Below are positions 25,567 to 33,931 of a DNA stretch of 64,000 nucleotides, in pieces. The stretch comes from an uncultured Bacteroidota bacterium (GTDB lineage: Bacteria; Bacteroidota; Bacteroidia; Flavobacteriales; Flavobacteriaceae), in the NCBI GenBank assembly GCA_902629505.1, contig CACORF010000002.1, forward strand, positions 1 through 64,000, read 5' to 3'. The notes below the pieces were generated by a model, which ran no database searches, was not told the DNA's origin, and was given only the letters and a program-made list of their open reading frames with translations. The position numbers and the translations under genes were made by a program. Every line of letters begins with the position of its first letter. Positions within the stretch are counted from its first letter, which is position 1.

Positions 25567-26114
25567 GGTAAATTATTCAAAATAAATTTAACTCTTTCTT
25601 TAATACTTAAATTAGGAACCTTAATTATATTGACTCCTGATTGTTTATATACTTCAAAAATAAAGGGGCTAATTTTCCGAGCATCACTAAAATCTTCAAT
25701 TCTATTTTTATCTTTTTTATATATTTCTTTCCATGGTTCAAATAAGAAAATCAAGTCATAATTATATTTATAAGGTAATCCATCCCAATATTTTGATGAC
25801 TTGCCTATTGAATTTAGATAAGCAGTTATTTCATGTATCCCTCTGTCATAAAAAACTATACTTTCCTTACAATCTAAAATATTAGCAGATTCAAAATCAT
25901 ATTTTCTTTTATGAAAAATATTTTCACTAATTCTGATTGGATCTGTTTTAAACTCTAGTCCTTTTAATTTGAATTCATCAAAAATCTCTCTAGCAGCTTC
26001 CTCAAAGCAATAAAATCTTTCTTTTTTTAATGCATTGATAACACTAGTCTTACCAGTGCCAGGACCTCCAGCAAGTACAATTCTTTTATTTATATTTTTT
26101 CTAACAACACTCAA
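25563..26114 (-). CDS. AAA/P-loop ATPase (NadR/Ttd14-like)
   Basis: RIVLAGGPGTGKTSVINAL Walker A, CFEEAAREI, FYDRGIHEITAYL. Confidence 0.85.
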   Translation of the reverse strand: MSVVRKNINKRIVLAGGPGTGKTSVINALKKERFYCFEEAAREIFDEFKLKGLEFKTDPIRISENIFHKRKYDFESANILDCKESIVFYDRGIHEITAYLNSIGKSSKYWDGLPYKYNYDLIFLFEPWKEIYKKDKNRIEDFSDARKISPFIFEVYKQSGVNIIKVPNLSIKERVKFILNNLP

Positions 26115-26125
26115 CTCAGGATTAT

Positions 26126-26133
26126 TATATTTG
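26126..26133 (+). promoter_or_regulatory. Putative -7 box (TATATTTG) for the DUF493 gene in a divergent spacer
   Basis: TAnnTTTG match 26 nt upstream of start. Confidence 0.35.
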
Positions 26134-26158
26134 CATATTATTTACAAAATTAATTCCA

Positions 26159-26452
26159 TTGTCAAATAAAAGCACTAAATCTGAGGATTTTTATTTAAGA
26201 TTTGAAGAACAATTAAAAGAATCTCAATCATGGCCTGGTTCTTACATATTTAAATTTATTTTAAAAAACGACGCTGGTGAATTGGAAACATTAAAATCAA
26301 TATTGAAAAACCATGAAGGCAATCTCTCACAAAAATCTTCAACTAATAACAAATTTATAAGTGTAACATTTGAATATCTTGCACTATCTCCGTCAGATGT
26401 TATAGGAATTTATAAAGAAGCTAGTGTCATTGATGACATAATAAGCCTTTAG
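26159..26452 (+). CDS. DUF493 family protein
   Basis: EDFYLRFEEQLKESQSWPGSYIFKFILKNDAGELETL...SSTNNKFISVTFEYLALSPSDVIGIYKEASVIDDIISL; TTG start. Confidence 0.85.
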   Translation: MSNKSTKSEDFYLRFEEQLKESQSWPGSYIFKFILKNDAGELETLKSILKNHEGNLSQKSSTNNKFISVTFEYLALSPSDVIGIYKEASVIDDIISL

Positions 26453-26477
26453 ATTGGTAATTAATTTATTAAATTGC

Positions 26478-27131
26478 ATGAATATGAACTCATTAGAATA
26501 CAATACTGAGAGAACTAAGCTAATAATTCCTGAATATGGTAGACATATACATCAAATGATAGATCAAGCTGTAGCACTGAAGGATAAGGATAAAAGGAAT
26601 AAAATGGCTAAAGCCATAATAGGTGTTATGGGGAACCTCAATCCTCATTTAAGAGATGTGCCTGACTTCCAGCATAAATTATGGGCTCAGCTCTTTATTA
26701 TGTCAAATTTTGAACTTGATGTTGATACTCCCTTTGAAAAACCTTCAAAGGAACTTTATGTTAATAGTAAACCAAATAAACTCGAATATCCTCAGAGCTA
26801 TCCCAAGTATAGATTTTATGGAAACAATATCAAGAAAATGATTGATATTGCTTTAGGATGGGAAGAAGGAGAGTTAAAGGATAAACTCATTGCTAACATC
26901 GCAAATCATATGAAAAAATGTTTCTTAAATTGGAATAAAGATTCTGTCGATGATAAAGTGATTTTTGATCATTTGGCAGATCTTTCCAATGGAGCTTTAA
27001 AGGTTCCTGAGTCTAAACTTCCGTTGACAGATTCAAGTGAGTTCCTTAAAAACAAGATAAAGACAAATAATAATTATAAGACAAATAAGACTAACAACAA
27101 AAATCGCAAAAAGTCTAAAAGAAGATATTAA
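26478..27131 (+). CDS. DUF4290 domain-containing protein
   Basis: SLEYNTERTKLIIPEYGRHIHQMIDQAVALKDKDKRNKMAKAIIGVMGNLNPHLRD. Confidence 0.88.
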   Translation: MNMNSLEYNTERTKLIIPEYGRHIHQMIDQAVALKDKDKRNKMAKAIIGVMGNLNPHLRDVPDFQHKLWAQLFIMSNFELDVDTPFEKPSKELYVNSKPNKLEYPQSYPKYRFYGNNIKKMIDIALGWEEGELKDKLIANIANHMKKCFLNWNKDSVDDKVIFDHLADLSNGALKVPESKLPLTDSSEFLKNKIKTNNNYKTNKTNNKNRKKSKRRY

Positions 27132-28441
27132 TGTCTAGTTTAAGAGTAAGAGGTGGAGTAAAGTTGTCAGGTGAAATAACCCCGCAAGGTGCAAAAAATG
27201 AAGCCCTTCAAGTTCTCTGTGCAACACTACTATCAGATGATGATATAGTTATCTCTAATATTCCTGATATAATTGATGTCATAAAACTGATTGATATTCT
27301 CAAAAGCTTAGGTGTTCATGTAAATAAACTCGAAAAAGGAAAATATTCCTTTAATTCAAAAAAAATTGATTTAAAATATCTTGAAAGTATTGATTTTATA
27401 AATGATGTAAAGAAATTAAGAGGATCAATTATGTTAGTAGGTCCTCTTCTTGCAAGATTTGGTATAGCATCAATTCCTAGACCCGGTGGTGATAAAATAG
27501 GCAGGAGAAGGTTAGATACACACTTTACAAATCTTGAAAAACTTGGGGCGAAACTAGATTATAACTCAGAAAATAAAATGTATTCAGTAACATCAAGAGA
27601 TTCTCTAAAGGGAGCTAATATGTTACTTGATGAAGCTTCAGTAACAGGTACTGCAAATATTATAATGGCCTCTGTGCTAGCAAAAGGTTTAACTACTATT
27701 TACAATGCAGCATGTGAACCATACATACAACAACTTTGTATACTATTAAATAAAATGGGGGCTGATATTCAGGGTATTGGTTCGAATTTATTAAAAATTA
27801 ATGGAGTCTCATCTCTTAGTGGAGCAGATCATAAAATTCTACCTGATATGATTGAAATTGGAAGTTGGATTGGTTTAGCTGCAATGACTAGAAGTAAATT
27901 GAAAATTAAGAATGTATCATGGGATAATTTAGGTCAAATACCAGATGTTTTTAGAAAACTAGGAATTAAAATTGACAGGGAAGGAGATGATATACTAATT
28001 CCTGAACACTCCAATGGATATTCAGTTTCTAACTATATTGACGGTTCAATATTGACTATCTCTGATGCTCCGTGGCCTGGGTTTAGCCCCGATCTTATAT
28101 CAATTATTCTGGTTGTAGCTACGCAAGCTAATGGTAGTGTTTTAATACATCAAAAGATGTTTGAGAGCAGATTATTTTTTGTAGACAAATTAATTGATAT
28201 GGGTGCAAAAATAATTTTATGTGATCCCCATAGAGCATCTGTCATTGGACATAATTTTAAATCTTCATTAAAGCCTACAATAATGACCTCTCCGGACATC
28301 CGAGCAGGTATTGCATTATTAATTGCTGCACTTTCTGCTTCAGGAGAAAGTATTATCCAAAATGTTGAGCAAATAGATAGGGGTTATGAAAATATTGTAG
28401 AAAGATTAAAATCTATTGGTGCTGACATTGATAGGGTATAA
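27131..28441 (+). CDS. murA: UDP-N-acetylglucosamine 1-carboxyvinyltransferase
   Basis: GGVKLSGEITPQGAKNEALQVLCATLL, LRGSIMLVGPLLARFG, PGGDKIGRRRLDTH, DISDAPWPGFSPDLISI-type C-terminal. Confidence 0.96.
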   Translation: MSSLRVRGGVKLSGEITPQGAKNEALQVLCATLLSDDDIVISNIPDIIDVIKLIDILKSLGVHVNKLEKGKYSFNSKKIDLKYLESIDFINDVKKLRGSIMLVGPLLARFGIASIPRPGGDKIGRRRLDTHFTNLEKLGAKLDYNSENKMYSVTSRDSLKGANMLLDEASVTGTANIIMASVLAKGLTTIYNAACEPYIQQLCILLNKMGADIQGIGSNLLKINGVSSLSGADHKILPDMIEIGSWIGLAAMTRSKLKIKNVSWDNLGQIPDVFRKLGIKIDREGDDILIPEHSNGYSVSNYIDGSILTISDAPWPGFSPDLISIILVVATQANGSVLIHQKMFESRLFFVDKLIDMGAKIILCDPHRASVIGHNFKSSLKPTIMTSPDIRAGIALLIAALSASGESIIQNVEQIDRGYENIVERLKSIGADIDRV

Positions 28442-28445
28442 ACTA

Positions 28446-28727
28446 TCATCTTTTAGATATTTTGTTATTAGAGATGTTTCTCTGCAGTTTACACTTGAAT
28501 CTGTCTACACTGTTCTCTCGTAGTTTAGAATGTTTAGTTTTTCTTCCACTTACTCTCTCTCTCCATAGTTTAAAGCTACTTTTTTTTAGATTATTCCTCA
28601 TTATACCTATTAAATCCTTTTCATTAATTTCAAACTGATTAAATATTGCTTCAAATGGAGTCCTATCCTCCCAAGCCATTTCAATTATTCTATCTATCTC
28701 TTCTAAGTTTTTACTTTTCATTATCAA
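28446..28727 (-). CDS. TIGR03643 family protein
   Basis: EEIDRIIEMAWEDRTPFEAIFNQFEINEKDLIGIMRNNLKKSSFKLWRERVSGRKTKHSKLR. Confidence 0.88.
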   Translation of the reverse strand: MIMKSKNLEEIDRIIEMAWEDRTPFEAIFNQFEINEKDLIGIMRNNLKKSSFKLWRERVSGRKTKHSKLRENSVDRFKCKLQRNISNNKISKR

Positions 28728-30201
28728 TTTTCTCTAAAAATTTTTCTGCATTTATAATATGGCTTTCCTTTTTTTCAGAACTCATTTTATCAAATGTATT
28801 TATAAGCATCCTGAGTCTTGGATTTTTTATAAAAAAATCTCTTTGCTTATCCATAAATCTCCAAAATAACCCATCCCATGTAATGTCCCATTCACCTTTT
28901 TTAAAATCACTCATTTTATATACATAATTACTACTGCTTATATATGGCTTAGTAGACATCAAGCCACCATCAGCAAATTGGCTCATTCCATAAACATTTG
29001 GGACCATGACCCAGTCGTAAGAGTCGATAAATAATTCCATGAACCACTTATAGACTTCGTCTGGGTCAAATTCACAGAGCAACATAAAGTTTCCTAGTAT
29101 CATAAGTCTTTCAATATGATGAAGATATCCTGTTTTAAGAACTTTTTTTATTGAATTATCAATTGGCTCTATTCCTGTTTCACCGGTATAAAAAGAACTT
29201 GGAATTTTTCTATTAAATCCCCAATAATTTAGTGTTCTTTCATAACTTCCCTTAGCTGTGTAGATACCTCTAATGAACTCTCTCCAGCCTATTATTTGCC
29301 TTACAAAACCCTCAGTTGAGTTAATTGGAATATTGTTTTTTTTAGAAAAATCTATTGATTTATTTATGACATGTCTTGGGCTAAGAAGTCCAACATTCAT
29401 TAATGGACTTAGTATACTGTGATTTAATGTAATTTCTTCTTTAACAATAGCATCTTCATAGTCACCAAACATCATAAATCTATTTTCTAAAAAATCATTA
29501 AACCATTTTTCAGATTCATCAAAAGTCACAGGGTAATTAAACAGACCCATTTTACCATAATTCTCTTTAAAGTTTTCATCTGTGTATGATTGAGAATCTT
29601 TGATATATTTATTTTCTTTTGGTATATCAATTTTAGGAGGAATATCACCTTTAGGGTATTTCTTTCTATTTAATATATCATATGTCCAGTCACCACCTTC
29701 AGGTCTTCCATCAGAATCAATAAGTATATTTCTTTTCTTTCTTTCAGTCTTGTAAAAAGAAGTCTGAAAAAACTTTTTTTTGGATTCTTTAAAAAAATCT
29801 TCCAAATCTTCGTTTGTATTTAGAAAGTGTGGAGACTCATGAACTAATAATTCAATATTGTGTTCATTACACTTTCTCTTAATCCTTTTATTCAGAAGGT
29901 AATCAACTGGATCGTACATTTCAATAAGATTGAATCCTTTTGATTTAATAGTATCTAATAATGATAAAATATTTGATTCATTATCATTTGAATTTATGTA
30001 TGTAACCTTCACATTTTGACTTTTTAAATAATCCTCATAGAATTTCATAGTAGCCCTGTGAAAAGAGATTTTTTGTTTGTGAAATATATATTGTTTAAAA
30101 AAGAGATACTCTTCAACTAAGAAGATATGATTCTTATTACTAATTAAATTACTTTCCTTAAAAAGCTGATTTGGGAAAACAAGGCAACATTTATTAATCA
30201 T
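28711..30201 (-). CDS. Cryptochrome/photolyase family protein (FeS-BCP/DPRP-type), apparently lacking Fe-S cysteines
   Basis: CCLVFPNQLFKESNLI, HRATMKFYEDYLK, GFVRQIIGWREFIRGIY, VPNVYGMSQFADGGLMSTKPYISSSNYVYKMSDFKKGEWDITWDGLFWRFM. Confidence 0.93.
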   Translation of the reverse strand: MINKCCLVFPNQLFKESNLISNKNHIFLVEEYLFFKQYIFHKQKISFHRATMKFYEDYLKSQNVKVTYINSNDNESNILSLLDTIKSKGFNLIEMYDPVDYLLNKRIKRKCNEHNIELLVHESPHFLNTNEDLEDFFKESKKKFFQTSFYKTERKKRNILIDSDGRPEGGDWTYDILNRKKYPKGDIPPKIDIPKENKYIKDSQSYTDENFKENYGKMGLFNYPVTFDESEKWFNDFLENRFMMFGDYEDAIVKEEITLNHSILSPLMNVGLLSPRHVINKSIDFSKKNNIPINSTEGFVRQIIGWREFIRGIYTAKGSYERTLNYWGFNRKIPSSFYTGETGIEPIDNSIKKVLKTGYLHHIERLMILGNFMLLCEFDPDEVYKWFMELFIDSYDWVMVPNVYGMSQFADGGLMSTKPYISSSNYVYKMSDFKKGEWDITWDGLFWRFMDKQRDFFIKNPRLRMLINTFDKMSSEKKESHIINAEKFLEKIDNEK

Positions 30202-31486
30202 TTAACCAAGTTTTTTCATATAATTTGTCTGGATCATATCTCTCAGATTGAAGTTTTGGATTAAATTTTCTAAATGGCATTGAATCATTTCCTATTCCAG
30301 CATTATAGAGCCAGTTTCCGTAATTGCTGTGAACATCATAATCTATAAGCATTGACTCAAAGTATTCTGCACCAATTCTCCAATCAATTTTTAACTCTTT
30401 AGTTAAATAATTTGATACATTTTGTCTTCCTCTATTTGACATAAAACCTGTCTCAAAAAGTTCAATCATATTTGCATTAACGAATGGTTCACTTGTCTTT
30501 CCATTTATCCAGTTTGATAAAGTTTTTTGATCAGTTGACCACTGTTTTTCATCACCATAAATTCCGTCTCTGCTAAAAAACTTTTCTTTATGTTGCATTG
30601 AAACATACTTGAAAAAATCTCTCCAAATCAGTTCAAAGTATAACCAATATGTAGAATCATTTTGGTCTACTTCTGATTCATATTTTTTTAACTGATTATA
30701 AATGTATTTCACGGATACTGATCCATTAGCTAACCATGGTGAAAATTTTGAACTATAATCTTCGCCTATGAGTCCATTACGGGTTAATTTATAGGTTGAT
30801 ACATTACTAGTATTAAAAAAATAATCATTAATTCTTTTCTTTCCATTTATCTCTCCACCCTTAAATTTAAATACAGATTTTTCATGAACATCAAACAGGT
30901 TGAATCCAATATCTGATAGTGATGGTATAGGATAATCAATTGGAATTTTGTTATCAAAATCTAATGGTTCTGGTATTGGTAAAATATCATCAACTGATAA
31001 ATACTTCTCACATTTTTTTCTAAAATTGGAAAAACCTCTTGGTATGTTTTCATATAAAGTTTTTACATCATTTGGTGAATATAAAAATTGATCAAAATCT
31101 TTTATTAAATCAACGTTCTTAGGAAAATAAGATTCTTCTAAAAGTTCATCTCTTGTCCATTCTGATTGTAAAAAGACTTTTTTTATCTCATATTGTTTAA
31201 TTATCCTAGAAATTGATTTATCCAAATAATCATGAGTAACTATTAATGATATGTTTAGCTTATCAAGTTGACTTTTTAATTCTGTTATGGATTCTAGTAA
31301 AAATTTTGCTCTGTATTTCTCTGTTTTTTTGAACCCATACTTTGTAGGAGCAAAATTTCTTGGATCAAGGTTAATGAACCCGATAATATTATCTGAATTA
31401 CTGATGGCATTGGTTAATGATCTATTGTCCTCAACCCTTAAATTATTTCTAAACCAAACTAAACTATTTATCTTTTGCTTCTGCAT
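30194..31486 (-). CDS. DASH family cryptochrome
   Basis: [97 protein letters not shown]. Confidence 0.94.
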   Translation of the reverse strand: MQKQKINSLVWFRNNLRVEDNRSLTNAISNSDNIIGFINLDPRNFAPTKYGFKKTEKYRAKFLLESITELKSQLDKLNISLIVTHDYLDKSISRIIKQYEIKKVFLQSEWTRDELLEESYFPKNVDLIKDFDQFLYSPNDVKTLYENIPRGFSNFRKKCEKYLSVDDILPIPEPLDFDNKIPIDYPIPSLSDIGFNLFDVHEKSVFKFKGGEINGKKRINDYFFNTSNVSTYKLTRNGLIGEDYSSKFSPWLANGSVSVKYIYNQLKKYESEVDQNDSTYWLYFELIWRDFFKYVSMQHKEKFFSRDGIYGDEKQWSTDQKTLSNWINGKTSEPFVNANMIELFETGFMSNRGRQNVSNYLTKELKIDWRIGAEYFESMLIDYDVHSNYGNWLYNAGIGNDSMPFRKFNPKLQSERYDPDKLYEKTWLND

Positions 31487-31605
31487 AATTTGCTACAATA
31501 TTTAACTTCATCCCAATTTCTCTCCCATTTTTTTCTCCAAGAAAATTCCAGACCACATACAATACATTTTTTTGTTGGTAAATTTTCTTTTTTAACTCCC
31601 CTCAT
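31468..31605 (-). CDS. DUF2256 domain-containing 45-aa protein (missing from ORF track)
   Basis: Reverse-strand translation [45 protein letters not shown]; CxxC...CxxxC; overlaps CryDASH start by 19 nt and the SDR stop by 1 nt. Confidence 0.9.
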   Translation of the reverse strand: MRGVKKENLPTKKCIVCGLEFSWRKKWERNWDEVKYCSKLCRSKR

Positions 31606-32297
31606 TAATTTGTTTTAAGTGAACCGATTCCTCCATCAAATGGAATTATTTGACCAGTCATCCATTTACTTTTTTCACTTAATAAAAAATTAACCATTTC
31701 AGATATATCTTGAGCTGAACCAATTTCTTTCATTGGGTGTCTGTTCTTAGCATTATCCATCTTTGAATCAGAATTTAAAAATTTTTCTGCCATAGGAGTG
31801 TCAAGTATAGATGGTGCAATAGCATTTACTCTAATTTTTGGAGCAAACTCAGCAGCGAGAGATCTAGTCAAACCTTCAATAGCTCCTTTAGAGGTAGAAA
31901 CTGAACTGTGAAAAGGCATTCCAAGTTTAACGGCAACTGTACTAAACATAACAATACTAGGATTGTCAGCAGATTGAAGTTTAGGTAAGACTTTTTGTAG
32001 GATTTTGATACAACCCATTACATTGATGTTAAAGTCATCCATGAAAGTAGACGGTTTAATACCTTTAAAAGGTCTAAGATTTATTGTGCCTGGTAAGTAA
32101 ACAAAACCATCAATTTGATCTGGCAACCAGTCTAATTCAAACTCTTCATCCAAATTAAGTACATGAGAATTTATTTTAGTTCCATTAAAAATTTCTGTAT
32201 TTCTAGTAGATACAAATACGTTATTGTTGTCTAGAAGTTTTTTTGAAAGCTCATAACCAATTCCTGTTGAACCTCCTATTAAAAGTATATTTTTCAT
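31605..32297 (-). CDS. SDR family oxidoreductase
   Basis: [68 protein letters not shown]. Confidence 0.93.
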   Translation of the reverse strand: MKNILLIGGSTGIGYELSKKLLDNNNVFVSTRNTEIFNGTKINSHVLNLDEEFELDWLPDQIDGFVYLPGTINLRPFKGIKPSTFMDDFNINVMGCIKILQKVLPKLQSADNPSIVMFSTVAVKLGMPFHSSVSTSKGAIEGLTRSLAAEFAPKIRVNAIAPSILDTPMAEKFLNSDSKMDNAKNRHPMKEIGSAQDISEMVNFLLSEKSKWMTGQIIPFDGGIGSLKTN

Positions 32298-32759
32298 TTA
32301 TTTATAATCTCCAAAGATTTTTATTAATTCTTGTTTTCTGTATTTAAAAATACTGTTCAATTTAGAATTAATAAAAAGGAAATTAATAAGGACTCCAATT
32401 GGTCCTAATGGTATTTTGTAATGAATTACATCTTCAATTAATATACCATTTTCAACCTCTTTAAGAAAGTGCTTGTGATGCCAGAAGCTATATGGGCCAA
32501 ATCTTTGTTCATCTATGAAAAACTCTTTGTCTTTAACTTGAGTAATTTCAGTAACCCAATTAATCTTTACACCAAGTAATGGCTTAACAGTATACTGTAT
32601 TATTTGACCAGGGTAAGCCTTTTTTTCGTCCCAATCAGTTATGTTGAAATCCATGTGTCTAGGTGTAATTAATTCCAAATTTTTGGGCGATGATAAAAAA
32701 TCCCATGCTTCATTCAAACTAATAGGGAGCTTTTGTGAATATTTTAACTTAAAGATTTT
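32298..32759 (-). CDS. SRPBCC family protein (coenzyme Q-binding/polyketide cyclase-like)
   Basis: LKYSQKLPISLNEAWDFLSSPKNLELITPRHMDFNI...FWHHKHFLKEVENGILIEDVIHYKIPLGPIG. Start at MKIFKLKYSQKL likely. Confidence 0.88.
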   Translation of the reverse strand, partial: KIFKLKYSQKLPISLNEAWDFLSSPKNLELITPRHMDFNITDWDEKKAYPGQIIQYTVKPLLGVKINWVTEITQVKDKEFFIDEQRFGPYSFWHHKHFLKEVENGILIEDVIHYKIPLGPIGVLINFLFINSKLNSIFKYRKQELIKIFGDYK

Positions 32760-33345
32760 CATTGATAATTTTAATAATTTCATTTGTTGTTTGAGGCACA
32801 GGTAACCCTAAAACACTGGTGTAGCTACCATTTACATATTCAACTCCAATCATGCCTATCCAGTCCTGAATACCATAACTTCCAGCTTTATCAATTGGAT
32901 TAACATTTTCAACATAATAATCAATCTCACTATGAGTAAGATTTTTGTATGTAACACTCGTACTTTCTGTCAAAATTTTGAAATTATTCATAGTTAAGAA
33001 ACCAACCGAAGTAATAACATCATGGGATTTACCTGCAAATAATTTAAGCATATATTTCGCTTCATCTTTATCCTTAGGTTTTCCTAAACATTTGTTTTCA
33101 AACCAGACAAGTGTATCTGCAGTAATAATGATTTCATTTTTTTTGATTGACTTATTAAAAGCATCTGACTTATTTTTTACAATATATTCTGAAATTTCTG
33201 AACCCTTGAGGGAATCAGGGAAACTTTCATCAACTGGGATTGATATCACTGAAAAATTGATACCTGTCATACCTAATAGCTCTCTCCTTCTTGAAGACCC
33301 TGAGCCTAAAATAATATTATACTTTGATTTATTTACTAAATCCAT
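32749..33345 (-). CDS. Maf family nucleotide pyrophosphatase
   Basis: IILGSGSSRRRELLGMTGINF, ITADTLVWFENKCLGKPKDKDEAKYMLKLFAGKSHDVITSV, DKAGSYGIQ. Confidence 0.95.
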   Translation of the reverse strand: MDLVNKSKYNIILGSGSSRRRELLGMTGINFSVISIPVDESFPDSLKGSEISEYIVKNKSDAFNKSIKKNEIIITADTLVWFENKCLGKPKDKDEAKYMLKLFAGKSHDVITSVGFLTMNNFKILTESTSVTYKNLTHSEIDYYVENVNPIDKAGSYGIQDWIGMIGVEYVNGSYTSVLGLPVPQTTNEIIKIINENL

Positions 33346-33851
33346 TTATCATGAATTCTCATTACTTGTTCAATTACATCTCTAACACATCCAAATCCGC
33401 CGTCTTTATGAGAAACATAATCACATATTGATTTTACATCAACCGATGCATCTCTTGGACAAGAGGATATTCCTACAACCTTGAGTGGTTCAATATCTGG
33501 ATTGTCATCACCCATGTAAAGAATATTTTTTTTCTCAATACCCTTTTCCTTCATAAAGTTCTCTAAAATTTCAATTTTGTTAAATGCTTTAAGAAATACA
33601 TCTTCAACCCCTAGTGAGTTAAGTCTGGTTCTGACATTTTCCTGCATACCTCCGGAAATGATAGCTATTCTATATCCTTTTGATATTGCATGTTTTATGG
33701 CATACCCATCTTTTGCATTAAATTGTCGGTCAATCTTTCCATCGTGAGTGTAAATAATTTTACCATTTGTCATAACTCCATCCACATCAAAAATGAAGGT
33801 TGTTATATCTTTTAATCTTGTCTTGTAAGAATCCATAATATTTTGTTCCAA
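33336..33851 (-). CDS. KdsC-like HAD family phosphatase (YrbI family)
   Basis: TFIFDVDGVMTNGKIIYTHDG, RQFNAKDGYAIKHA, YMGDDNPDIEPLKVVGISSCPRDASVDVKSICDYVSHKDGGFGCVRDVIEQVM. Confidence 0.9.
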   Translation of the reverse strand: MEQNIMDSYKTRLKDITTFIFDVDGVMTNGKIIYTHDGKIDRQFNAKDGYAIKHAISKGYRIAIISGGMQENVRTRLNSLGVEDVFLKAFNKIEILENFMKEKGIEKKNILYMGDDNPDIEPLKVVGISSCPRDASVDVKSICDYVSHKDGGFGCVRDVIEQVMRIHDKWI

Positions 33852-33912
33852 ATTTAAATAAACTTTAACATGATATTCGCCACCAAATTATTAATTATTA
33901 AAATTTCATATT

Positions 33913-33920
33913 TATCTTTG
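33913..33920 (+). promoter_or_regulatory. Putative -7 box (TATCTTTG) upstream of ccsBA
   Basis: TAnnTTTG match 11 nt upstream of ATG. Confidence 0.35.
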
Positions 33921-33931
33921 AGGGCTTTAAA

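Noticed and set aside
32945-33385. 146-aa + strand ORF antisense to maf
   Set aside because: Antisense to a clear Maf gene, no coding signature.
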